64,000 nt of DNA from Datisca glomerata (Eukaryota; Streptophyta; Magnoliopsida; Cucurbitales; Datiscaceae): positions 186,001-250,000 of the forward strand of contig QANY01008140.1 in the NCBI GenBank assembly GCA_003255025.1. The letters are read 5' to 3'. Under the pieces are notes generated by a model. That model had not been told where the DNA came from, ran no database searches, and saw only the letters and a list, made by a program, of their open reading frames with translations. The translations under genes were made by a program, and so were the position numbers. The stretch's first letter is position 1, and each line of letters starts with the position of its first letter. Positions 11,261-21,133 of this stretch are shown here, piece after piece.

Positions 11261-11641
11261 TCTTATTCCATTCTTCAAGCTCTCTTCAAAGACTTCACAT
11301 ACTTAATCGTGTTCATATTCTTAAGGTCGGATTCTATTGTTAAATCGAGTATATCCGCTAAAAAGTTTGAAATTAAAAAATAAAATTTGAAAACTAACCT
11401 TTGTATTTTATAATAATAACCTCATAATTTTTGAAAAATAACCTTTTATGTTTTAATTAATTGATCCCTATAAAATTAATTTTAAAATCTAACTTTATTT
11501 CTTATCAAAATTAACCCAAACATTAAAAAAACTCATTCCACATTTATTCTTAAAAAATCGATACCCACCCTTCCCCCTCTCTCTCAACACTTCATTTCTC
11601 TTCAATCAAACCCTATTATCCTTCTTCTTCTTCTTCATCAT

Positions 11642-11845
11642 CTTAATCTCTCTCTTCATAGCCCAAAATCCATCAAAGCCTCACCAAATCCAGGAGCATC
11701 AGGGTCAGCTAGAGCGACTGTTGATGATATAAGAGCAGCTGACATCTCACTAACATCGTGGCAGATTCAATTACCACGCCCAGATGGTGGTAGTGAGTTG
11801 GTTGACATTCCAAATGATGTTTCAGTCCTGGGTCTTACATTCTGA
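11642..11845 (+). pseudogene. Open coding-like fragment inside the TIR element
   Basis: An open frame of about 68 codons ends at TGA 11843-11845. It contains SARATVDDIRAADISLTSWQ followed by an LPRPDGGSELVDIPNDV stretch, which has protein-like composition and is less AT-rich than its flanks. It follows a CT-rich region like a 5' UTR (11570-11640). No ATG is in frame. It could be an exon captured by the transposon or a remnant of the element's own gene. I do not recognise the parent protein. Confidence 0.35.
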
Positions 11846-11951
11846 ACATAAAGAACTTATGTTATTTTTTATCAATAAGCAACATATAACCATTTAAGAA
11901 GAAATAAAATGAGAAAACCAACGAATTAAACTGATCCACATAATAGGTTTT

Positions 11952-12425
11952 ACTTTTTGGACCCAAAACTGGTCAAGCATGTAGATATATGAATAAGATT
12001 CGATTTGATATCTTACGGGTCACGTGATTCCACCCGAGTTAAAAGTTATGCCCTCCAGAAGTTGAGCTACGCCAAACGCCAGAAACACAGGCGTTTGGCT
12101 CGTGTCACTGGGACACGAGCCAATCGCTTGTTATCATGGCGTTTGGGGCTCAAACGCCACCGGCAGGTCCCAAACGCAGTCATGGTAGGTGAATCACCAG
12201 TCTTGAATGCGACTCGCCATGTAGTGATGGCGTTTAGGTCCCCATTGTAGCGTTTGACTCTTACCAATTTTCTTACACATTTAGATATATTCACACACTT
12301 GGACATTTTACACACTTAGTCATTTTCACAAATTTGTTTATTTTCACACACTTAGTCATTTTCACAACTTAGCCCTTTGTGCAATTTAATCATTTAACAC
12401 ACTAAGTGTATGAAGATGACTAAGT
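11952..12425 (+). repeat. Second, longer copy of the dispersed block
   Basis: This parallels 10559-10870 but carries an internal expansion (about 12070-12230) rich in GGCGTTTGG/CCAAACGCC words in both orientations, plus ACACGAGCC/GGCTCGTGT inverted pairs. It lies inside the TIR element, whereas the first copy lies 0.45 kb outside its left end. Short ORFs on both strands here arise from this GC-richer insert. Confidence 0.75.
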
Positions 12426-13465
12426 ATATTTTAACATGTTGCAGTCCACCTAAAAGTGAATAACAACTTACTAACTTTTAAGAATCAAAGACAACTAAAA
12501 GTGAATAACAACTGACTACTCGACTATCAGTCTCTTTTAATATGCTGCAGTCTACCATGCGCTAGTTGAAACACATATAGTGCTGTTATAGCAATCAAGT
12601 ACCCAGTAATGACTCCATAACTCACACAAATAGGCCATTCATACATGTTAACACAACCATCCTTCAATAAGAAATATTTGAATATATCAAAAACCAAGAG
12701 AGCATAACCAAATTACCTGGTTCGGTAAGCAAACAAAAACTAAGGTAAACATGAGACATAGGAACCAACAAATTACAGTTGGGTGACCTCGGCGCAAAAG
12801 AAACCAAAATATTTCTTTCATGAACTCATGCTCGAGAAAAACTTAGGCCATCAAACTTCACATTATATCTTTTTCTTAGAAAATAGACTAAAAATTCATT
12901 CGAGTTCATTTGAAGAGTAAGCCTATTTATTTTTTATCTGAATGCCAATGGAACAAAGATAAAATATGAATTCGTATTTTTAGTCTATTCTCTAGCTATC
13001 TCTCTTGCTTAAAAGTAGATTAAGAAGAACTAAAATAAAGTAGATGTTGGCATACCCTTTTTGAAAATAATGCTTATAAATTAGAATGTAAATATGTTGT
13101 TTTTCAAATTTTATGGGGGTTATAAATTATTAAATTAAAGGTTAAAATTTCAAATTTTAATATTCAATTTCAAACTTTTAGCGGATATGTTTGATTTATA
13201 GATAGATCTGACCTTGAGGGTTATACATGTTCGTCAAACCGATAAATAGAATTTACCGACCAACATAACATCACGATCTATAATTATATATGGTGAAATC
13301 TCGTCTCGCTTGATACTTTCACAAAAGCACAGCAACATTATGAATGACAACTTTTAACGAGTTTATGAATAAGTGTTCAATTGTATCGAGAATCTTTAAT
13401 TAATCTAATCTAATTTCACATAATAAGTGAGTACCATGAATGTTTGCATTGAAATAACGAGTTTC
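12426..13465. other. AT-rich noncoding DNA including the right TIR
   Basis: No coding frame. It includes the right inverted repeat of the TIR element (about 13040-13215). A repeated phrase, AACAACTNACTA, occurs at about 12465-12515. Confidence 0.4.
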
Positions 13466-13743
13466 TTATATTTTTATCAATGATTTTCTCGGTGTACGGT
13501 AAATAACTATAAAAATATCAATTTTAAGAAAATTGTGAAGAATGGCGATTATAGCCATATAAATGACGATTAGGAATGGCGATTGGGAGGGAGATTGGCG
13601 ATCGTCTATTCCAACATGATGTTTGGAGACTGAAACATGTGATTGGAGATAATAAAGTGGCGATTGGGTTCGACAACGGCGATTGACACCTTCAGGATGA
13701 CGTTTAGGGGATAAAAATAGGCGTTTGGGGGCTAAAAATAGGC

Positions 13744-14525
13744 GATTACGTTGTACATATTTGGTGAACCCCTCCCAAGAATTATTATTCTTTTGTACGT
13801 AATTGGTGAACTTCAGTATGTAATTTGTGAACCCCACTACGTAATTGATTAACTCTTCTAAGAATTATTCTTTTGTACATATTTGGTGAACCCCACTACG
13901 TAGTTGGTGAACCCTAATATGTAATTGGTGAATCCCTCTAAAAATTCGTTTGTATGTAATTGACGAATCCCACTACGTAATTGGTGAACCCCTCCAAGAA
14001 TTATTCTTTTGTACGTAATAGGTGAACTCCACTATGTAATTGGTGAATCCCTCCAATAATTGGTGAACCACACTACGTAATTGGTGAACCTTACTACGTA
14101 ATTGATGAACCCCACTACGTAATTGGTGAACCCCTCCAAGAATTATTCTTTTGTACGTAATGTGTGAACTCAACTACGTAATTGGTGAACCCCTCCAATA
14201 ATTGGTGAACCCCAGTGCGTAATTGGTGAACCACAGTGCGTAATTGGTGAACCCCTCCAAGAATTATTCTTTTGTATGTATTTGGTGAACCTCACTACGT
14301 AATTGATGAACCCCACTACGTAATTGGTGAACCCCTCCAAAAATTATTCTTTTGTACGTAATTGGTGAACCCCACTATGTAATTGGTGAACCCCTCGAAA
14401 AATTATTCTTTTGTACGTAATTAGTGAACTCCAGTACGTAATTGGTGAACCCCTCCAAGAATTATTCTTGTACGTAATTGGTAAACCTTTCAAAGAATTA
14501 TTTTTTTGTACGTATTTGATGAACA
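13744..14525. repeat. Minisatellite with a 20-21-bp unit and higher-order structure
   Basis: Units of the form ACTACGTAATTGGTGAACCC repeat about 25-30 times. They are periodically interrupted by a second module, CTCCAAGAATTATTCTTTTG, giving a higher-order period of roughly 70-120 bp. Minus-strand frames through it encode runs of VHQLRSG that are by-products of the repeat, not a protein. Just before it (13550-13745) a looser GGCGATTGGGAG-type repeat is present. Confidence 0.92.
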
Positions 14526-14606
14526 AAAAAAAATATGTTACGTGTTGGGCTTTGTGTGGCCCAGATTACTCCAAATATAATCTAGGGACCACAAAAGCCC
14601 ATCATG

Positions 14607-14632
14607 GATGCCGGGAATTTCTTCCCGACATC
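14607..14632. repeat. Hairpin matching the one at 9133
   Basis: Arms GATGCCGGGAA (14607-14617) and TTCCCGACATC (14622-14632) pair with one mismatch. The core TGCCGGGA is shared with the hairpin at 9133-9161. Confidence 0.6.
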
Positions 14633-14867
14633 ATAAAAGTTTCTGAAAACAACACAAAATAGATTTTCGAGAATTGAAACGCAAGTTTTCCTCTTTGGAC
14701 CAAACCAGCAACCAATTTTTCTAACATGTATGTATACACGCATACAATACATGTGTTTATATAAATTGAGAGAAATAAGCCAAAGAAAATGAGGGATGAC
14801 ATGATCATTCAAATAAAATATGTAGGAAACAATAACAAATAGTAGAAAGATTATAAGCCAATCACTT

Positions 14868-14912
14868 TTTACTTGATTAAAAACTACCCTATATTTTTTT
14901 CCTATTTATACA
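14868..14912 (+). promoter_or_regulatory. CCAAT and TATA elements of the RNase T2 pseudogene copy
   Basis: CCAAT at 14868-14872 and a TATA-like CCTATTTATACA at 14901-14912 stand about 65-75 bp upstream of the ATG at 14977. Both are at matching places upstream of the second copy, so the duplication carried the promoter. Confidence 0.55.
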
Positions 14913-14976
14913 TTTGAATCTCTAACTAAAGAACATATTTAATTTTGAGGCTCTATGCCACAAAAAAAAAAATATC

Positions 14977-16500
14977 ATGAAATTTAGTTTTTCAATTTTG
15001 ATCCATCTCTTGATAGTTCAATGCTTACTAGGTGCTTATTACTCCTATCATTTTGATATTTTCTACTTCATTCTCCAGGTTGAGCTTTTAATTCAATCGA
15101 TTATGTATATGTTTGATTATTTATTATCTTATCATATCTGAATTTAGCTTAAGATATGATTTCTTTTTATTTTGTTACTGTAGTGGTCAGCATCACGTTA
15201 TAATAAAAAGATGGGTCGTTGTTATCCGAGGACAAGGAAACCAGGATCAGACCTCATCTTCTATGGTCTTGTTCCCATTACAAAAGAAGGCGTTTTTTAT
15301 CAAGATGAGGTACTGTAGTTTAATATAAAGGATTTCACATTAAAAAAGAAGGGAAAATGATTATTTTGGTAGTTTGTCTTAAGTTTATGTTGGTCATCCT
15401 AGTTTAAAAATTATCAATTTCATTATTTCACTTTAGTTAAAGTTTTAGTTTCTTCCTTTTATCACTCTCTGTAGAGGTGTTTATGGTTCGGTTCGGTTCG
15501 GTTGATTTTTTTTTTTATGAAATTTCGAACCGAACTGAAACTTCGGTTCGGCAATAAATTGAACTGAATCGAACTGTTCATGTCAAAAGAACCGAACCGA
15601 ATTATGACTTTTGGTTCGGTTCGATATTTTTAATTAAAAATAATTTTTAAATGATATTATTTAAAAATATATATATATATAAAATCAAACTTTTGTTTCA
15701 GTTCGATTTTATATGAATTTATATATATAAAATAAAAAATAATAATATAAATGTAATATTTTGGTTCGGTTTGAAAACCATCAAAATTCTGATCACCTAC
15801 TATTCTAAGAGAATATGAAATGATTATGTTAATTTAAGGTAGACATGAGCCGTTCTTTTTCAATAAAACAATTCAGATCTAACAATATTAGAGCATGGGC
15901 AAATCCACCCACAAGTAAACGGGGCAGTTGTCTCTTTTAATATCACTAAATTATATTATTTATCACTTTCAAATTTTTAAAATCACTAAATTATATTATT
16001 TTAGTTATTCAAATTTGTAAAATCATTCATATTTTATATTCGTACTTGTATGATTTGATTTTCAAAAAACAATATTATATTAGAAGTGAACAATATAATT
16101 TGAAGTATAAATATTTTATTATTGAGTCTTAGAAGAAAAAAAATTACTTCCCTTTCACTTTAAGAAAACATCTGACATCGTCTATGGGGAACACCGATAT
16201 ACCCTCCAATAAAATATAACTTCTTGACTGAGATGTGTTTTCTTTTTGCACTAACTTTAAAAAAAAATTAGGAAATTGATTATACATATACAGCTTGGAA
16301 AATATGAGTGGCATCCTAAAGATATTAGGAATCATGATTCTCAAATTCTTTGCAATAACGACAAGTATGGGAACCGCCAAGTCTATAGAATTAGAATTTG
16401 CTTGGATCATTCAGCATCAGAATTCATTCAATGTCCACGGATCAATTTTGAAATCATGTCCACCGACCACAAAACTTCCGTATTTTCACAGACGATGACG
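14977..16500 (+). pseudogene. RNase T2 pseudogene, first duplicate, exon 3 missing
   Basis: Exon 1 (14977-15078) encodes a signal peptide and HFDIFYFILQ, ending at a GT donor. Exon 2 (15184-15309) encodes WSASRYNKKMGRCYPRTRKP and FYGLVP, then a GT donor. It is ten codons shorter than in the downstream copy; its active-site His in the HGLWP motif is Tyr, and two cysteines are gone. No exon 3 (KHGTC region) is found between 15310 and 16270. An exon-4 relative is readable at about 16309-16490 (QILCNNDKYGNRQVYRIRIC, then SEFIQCP), but the terminal Cys and FPSF end are lost. Missing catalytic exon, lost cysteines and truncated end make this a pseudogene. It is the upstream partner of the copy at 18490-19802. 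Confidence 0.85.
15486..15800. repeat. GGTTCGGTT-rich element with inverted AACCGAAC words
   Basis: GGTTCGGTTCGGTTCGGTT near 15486 is followed by GAACCGAAC in the opposite sense (about 15527-15600) and again by GGTTCGGTT (15612-15625 and 15763-15775). The outer edges (GTAGAGGTGTTTATGG, and CATCAAAATTCTGATCACC) are loosely inverted. It is a low-complexity plant repeat lying where the pseudogene's exon 3 should be, and may have replaced it. Confidence 0.6.
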
Positions 16501-16632
16501 ATGATTAATGACAGGAAATTCTACGTTAATGTTAACAATAATATATTAGAAGAGAGGAAAAGAGAAATTTTTTTCTCTTTTATTATTCGAATAAGCCTAA
16601 AAATGAAATCAAATTAGAATGGAGGAATATAA

Positions 16633-16956
16633 AGTAGAATTTAATAATTAGCAAAGAGGAAATCAAACAGAGAGGGGGAAAGTAAGTTTACCACAATATT
16701 GAGATTCTTCTATTTTTGAAACCCTACACACCGATGTAAAAGCAATTAGCCTCTTGAAGATTAATCTATCAGCTATAGAAAGTGAAAGCATACAGAGAGA
16801 GAAATAGTTAAACGATTATACAAAACAAAAAAATGAAAATGGAATGAGAGTAAACAAAGTAGAATACAACAATATGAACAAAGAGAAAATCGAATAGAAA
16901 GGAGAAAACGTAAGCTCACATTCTAAGAATCCTCCATTTTTGGTACCCTAATTGTC
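16633..16956. repeat. Two diverged copies of a ~99-bp unit, period about 225
   Basis: 16633-16731 and 16858-16956 share AGTAGAAT, AACAAAGAG-like, AAGTAAG and TTCTAxTTTTG words in the same order. They may belong to the internal end of the CACTA-like element that terminates at 17891. Confidence 0.5.
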
Positions 16957-17458
16957 GATTGAATGAGAACCTTTAGTGATCAATGAGATTAACAAGGAAA
17001 TGGATTAGTTTCTGACATTTAAGATGTAACTACTTAAAATGAAAATAGTTTGGGAGATGTTGAGGTTCAATTATAAGAGGGAAGAAGAATAATGGATATT
17101 TCAATTTCACGATTGTGTTTTTCACTAAAGACGCGCGAGCCCTAACACCAAATTGAAACTCAGGGAGGGAAGGAGGGAGGGAGGGATGCGTACCTTAAGT
17201 GAAAATAAGCAAATGAGTGCATAAGCAATCAAATCTGAGAAGAAGCATTGCAACAGAGAAGAAGAGTTTTGCTGCTGAAAATAGAGAGCTTCCAAAAGAG
17301 AGAAGGTGGACCTTTAGGGTGGGAGTCACCAGGAAATCACGACGAGGCTGGAGATGAAGAAGAGCCTAGGGCACATACGTGGGTGAAAGAGGGAATGAAA
17401 TAGCAAAGACAGCAGGAGTGAAAGTACTTCTTTCGGGGGTGAAAGTAAGTTCTTTTGT

Positions 17459-17891
17459 TTGCCAAATACTACGGGGTGTCGTGGTCCTGTTGTTTTGATT
17501 CAAAGACATGACATGCTATATAACCCCGTCATTTTTGTAGTGGTATTGAAAACGATGAGGCTTCAAAGCCCCATTGTGTTTTTAATTCTACTTATGATAA
17601 AACAAAGCCCCATCGTGGTCACTTTGTTAGTAGAATTGAATGCGACGGGGCTTTAAAGCCCCATCATTTCATTATTTTATTTTGGATAAAACGATGGGGC
17701 TTCAAAGCCCCGTCGTTTTATGCACCCTACTAATACCACGGGGCTTAGACAACCCGTCATGCGTCATTTTACCACGATCGCTTGTCTACCCACCGTTGTA
17801 AACCAAAAAAAGTAATCAGATAACTGCGGCTAATACTTTTCCATCATTTTTCTTTTTCATGTGCGTCGTAAAAAGAGAAATTGTAGTAGTG
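17459..17891 (-). mobile_element. Terminus of a CACTA (En/Spm-type) transposon
   Basis: Read on the minus strand, the segment begins CACTACTACAATTTCTCTTT at 17891, the standard CACTA end. Inside lie several subterminal repeats of the form CGATGGGGCTTCAAAGCCCC in both orientations (17555-17745). A second CACTACAAAAATGACGGGG end lies at about 17525-17545 and may be a nested element. No opposite terminus or transposase was found, so this is a solo end or strongly deleted copy between the two RNase T2 duplicates. Confidence 0.7.
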
Positions 17892-18363
17892 ATTGAAAAT
17901 AAAAAAGAAAAATCCATTTATACCCTTGTTTAGAAGTTAAAGTATACACAAAACGGGAAAAGAAAAATATACAAACATTTTCATAATCGGATGTAGCCGA
18001 TTATGGATGATTTCAGAGGTAATCTCAAGTTTCTCGAAATCTCACGTTCTCTTATTATTTTTTATAACAAACATATACTTTAAAAACTAAATAATCGTAA
18101 CAAGAGCCAATAGAGAGACTGCAACGTTAAAATACATCTATTAGAAATTTGGTTGCTGGTTTGGTCCAAAGAGGAAATCTCGTGTTTCAATATAAAAAAA
18201 ATATTTTAAAAACAATATTGTGTTGGTTTTTCACTCGAATTTGCATACATAAATATAAATGTTAATTGGTAGAAACATTTAAGCCAAATAAAATGAGGGA
18301 TGACATGATCATTCAAATAACATATGTAGCAAAAATAATAATAAACAGTAGAAACATGATCAG

Positions 18364-18417
18364 CCAATCATTTATGACTTGATTACAAAGCACCCTGTGT
18401 TTTGTTTCCTATTTATA
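18364..18417 (+). promoter_or_regulatory. CCAAT and TATA elements of the RNase T2 gene
   Basis: CCAAT (18364-18368) and TATTTATA (18410-18417) lie 122 and 73 bp upstream of the ATG at 18490, implying a 5' UTR of roughly 40-50 nt. The same pair at the same spacing lies upstream of the pseudogene copy. Confidence 0.6.
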
Positions 18418-18489
18418 CACTTCAATATCTAACTAAAAACATACTTAATTTTGAGGCTCAATGCTACTTTGAAGTGGCAAAAAAATATC

Positions 18490-19802
18490 ATGAACATTAA
18501 TTTTTCAATTTTAATTCAGCTTTTGATACTACAATGCTTACTAGGCTTTTGTTGCTCGCATGGTTTCAATCTTTTCTACTTTATTCTGGAGGTTGAGTCA
18601 TTTAGTTCTAAATTATTGAAATGTTACATATATATATATATATATATGAACCGAACTAGACATAATATAGTTCTAAATCATTTGGCTTTTGTTGCTCGCA
18701 TGGTTTCATTTAGTTCATTTTCTTTTGGTGTAGTAGTGGCCAGCATCACGTTGTAATCGAAAAATCGGTTGTTGTTTTCCGACAACAGGGAAGCCAGAAG
18801 CAGACTTTATCATCAATGGTCTTCATCCAGCTGAGAAACACCACACTTTACCAACTTTTTGTGATCCGAATAGCGCTTTCTATCCAGATGAGGTACTACA
18901 ATTCAAATTAATGAATTATCACATTAAATAAAAGAACATATGAATATTTTCACACTAATTAAAATATTTAAAAACATCAACCTATGTCATTTAAAATTTG
19001 ATCAATTACTTAGTCAGTCTATAATTATTCTTGTTTAAATATAACCTGACATTTTGTTGCAATTCTCTTCTTTTAGTTTTCAAAATATAGAAAAGATATG
19101 GAAGTACATTGGCCACCACTAGATTGTCCTACAAAAGATAACATGTTGCGTTGGTCATTCCAATGGCAAAAACATGGTACTTGTTCTTTGCCCGTCTTTA
19201 ATCAGTTTCAATATTTCGAAACAGCTATGAATCTGAAGAATGAACTAAATCTTCTTGACACTCTCAAAGAAAGAGGTAATTTGATTTTTATCTTTTGTAC
19301 ATAAAGTCAAACATATTACGTATTCTGATAGAATATGAGGTGATCGTGTTAGTCGTTGAACTGAACAAGAACAGTCCAAATCTACTTCAATGTAAGAAAA
19401 AACTTAAAAAAATGTGTTTTTCCAAAATAAATCTGAATACTTCTTTTCAATTAAACGATCTAAATCTAACAGGACCCCTCATGTTTAGACAACTCGGAAG
19501 GAACCCCAATCCTCCAAAAAAAATAGAACTTCTTGATTCTTTCGCGCTAACTTCTTGAACTTTGAGGAGAATGTACAGGAATTGAACCCAACGGAGACTA
19601 TTACAGTTTGGACGAAATCATTAGGATCTTAAAACATCGTACAAATCAAGTTCCTCAAATGTTTTGCAATAAGGATAAGTATGGGAACATCCAGCTTCAT
19701 AAAATTCGATTGTGCTTGAACATTTTAGCATCAAAATTTATCGAATGTCCACCGGCCAACTTGACGACATGTCGACCGAGCATAAGATTTCCTTCTTTTT
19801 AA
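18490..19802 (+). CDS. RNase T2 (S-like) family protein with a degenerate active site, four exons
   Basis: Exons 18490-18591, 18737-18892, 19077-19275 and 19579-19802 join at GT-AG sites into one 226-residue frame. Residues 1 to about 23 are a hydrophobic signal peptide, so the protein is secreted or vacuolar. Family hallmarks follow: FNLFYFILE/WP, CCFPTTGKPEADF, WPPLDCP, WQKHGTC, GIEPNGDYYSLDEI, FIECP and a C-terminal IRFPSF. Ten cysteines (40, 46, 47, 76, 103, 122, 182, 198, 209, 217) match the disulfide pattern. The active site has changed. In CAS I the HGLWP motif is NGLHP (Asn61, His64). In CAS II the His-Glu pair before W.KHGTC is Phe114-Gln115. Lys118 and His119 remain. RNA cleavage is therefore unlikely. 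Three introns and normal length argue for an S-like rather than a self-incompatibility S-RNase. Catalytically inert T2 relatives are known as storage proteins, such as the Calystegia rhizome protein. Confidence 0.9.
18544..18708 (+). repeat. 25-bp exact repeat, exon 1 sequence copied into intron 1
   Basis: GGCTTTTGTTGCTCGCATGG plus five more bases (18544-18568) recurs exactly at 18684-18708, 140 bp later and inside intron 1. A short (TA)n tract at 18629-18649 lies between the copies. Confidence 0.85.
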
Positions 19803-19935
19803 GTTGTGACAAATGATTAATAAGGTCTCCCATGACTTGATCTGTATGCTTTCAATAAGGATTGTGCCTAGCTTATGATCTGGGATTTCATCTTCGTAAA
19901 TTCTTCATTTTCTGCATGCCAAAAATTATGCTTTC

Positions 19936-19941
19936 AATAAA
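19936..19941 (+). terminator. AATAAA polyadenylation signal candidate of the RNase T2 gene
   Basis: AATAAA, 134 bp past the TAA of exon 4, followed by T-rich sequence. It is plausible in position, but plant signals are loose. Confidence 0.4.
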
Positions 19942-20149
19942 TAAGAGTTTCCTACTCTCGCTCTCTCATGCTTTTGCTTCTAACTGTCCTATTATCACTG
20001 TGTCATGTGTTTGCGTTCCAAGTATAATTTTGAAGTGTGTATTGGTCCATGATCAACTTCTTTTTGGAATATGTACATGGTTCATGCTCAACCTCTTTAT
20101 GCACTCAGAGATTATCTCGCTGATTCTTCTTCTTTTCAAGGGATGAGTG

Positions 20150-21128
20150 AAATTTAATCACCCCTTGAATGATATGATGTGCACTTAAAAAAACTTTTTG
20201 GTGAAAGTCTGTGCATCCCATTAATTAGTTGTAATTAAGTTTCAAATACCTGAGACTAACCTATAAAAAGTTCAAAATTAAGTTGATCTGTAAAAAATAA
20301 TAAATTACACAAATCTCTTTTATAATTCTGCTCAATTGCATGGACTCCCCTACAATTATAATAATTACATAAAACTCTTTAGTTCTTAGTGAGATGTAAA
20401 AAATGTTTAACCATTTATAAATTTCAATCAAAATAAGATGAAAATATTTTTTGAGAATGTCTAAAATATTTTCTTTCACAATTTCAAACACTAATATATA
20501 TATATATGAAAGCAAATATTGTTGTGATTATTCCAAATATAATGACCTAGTAGTATTAATTTCTTACAAAATGGAGCGAATTGTGCGGTCATTTTGGGAA
20601 AATACCTATATTGACTGAAATGGAAAATAAAACTGGATTGTCGCGTTTGTCTAGTTTTTAAAATCAGAAATGACTTATTGTATAATTAAGATAAACTTAA
20701 AGGAAAATTTGTTTAACTCACGAAGGACAAAAAATTAAAACAGACACAACTACACAAGAGCATAGAAAACTAGGTAATCGACATGTGCAAGTATGGTATT
20801 AACATTTATGTAGGTAATCATAATAATAATAATAATAATAGTAGAAAACCCCAGAAGTAGAAAACAACCGTGTGCATAATTCGAGCGTTGTTTTGACCCA
20901 AATCACAAACTACATGTACAAAGTTTAGATGTTTTTTTAAGTTTTATCCAAAGCAAAAAGGTAGAACAATGTAAATGAAAAGAAACATTGACATATAGAT
21001 AATTACGTAGGAAACATTGAGAAGATAAAAGAAGTGCATAAATTGTTGGAATTGGATGCAAGAAGGACCATTAACAGAGAAAACATGTTCAAAAGTTAAG
21101 GGGTATGATTATGACGCACGTGGGTGTT
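20150..21128. other. AT-rich intergenic DNA with a (TAA)n microsatellite
   Basis: No coding frame with protein-like content. There is a (TA)n tract near 20494-20508 and a perfect (TAA)n run at 20821-20840. Confidence 0.5.
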
Positions 21129-21133
21129 GTTAC

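Larger units (their letters stand above)
11323..13215. mobile_element. Non-autonomous DNA transposon with long imperfect terminal inverted repeats
   Basis: The left end (from 11323, AAGGTCGGATTCTATTG, then ATATCCGCTAAAAAGTTTGAAATT) matches the reverse complement of the right end (13040-13215), which reads AAGGTCAGATCTAT, then ATATCCGCTAAAAGTTTGAAATT. The similarity extends, decaying, for about 150 bp. Inside are a pyrimidine-rich leader-like stretch, an open coding-like fragment (11642-11845) and a copy of the block from 10559. No transposase is present. I could not identify a clear target duplication, so superfamily (Mutator-like or other) is undecided. Confidence 0.7.

Noticed and set aside
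13744..14525. CRISPR-like repeat array
   Set aside because: Repeats are head-to-tail without unique spacers, in a plant nuclear context, with no cas genes.
13466..14526. Minus-strand ORFs encoding VHQLRS repeats
   Set aside because: Direct by-product of the minisatellite; stops break them at irregular units.
16276..16617. Independent 113-aa gene
   Set aside because: Its centre is an RNase T2 exon-4 remnant; the ends are unrelated read-through.
14977..19802. Self-incompatibility S-locus
   Set aside because: No F-box genes in the window, three introns rather than the one or two typical of S-RNases, and a degenerate active site; S-RNases need activity.
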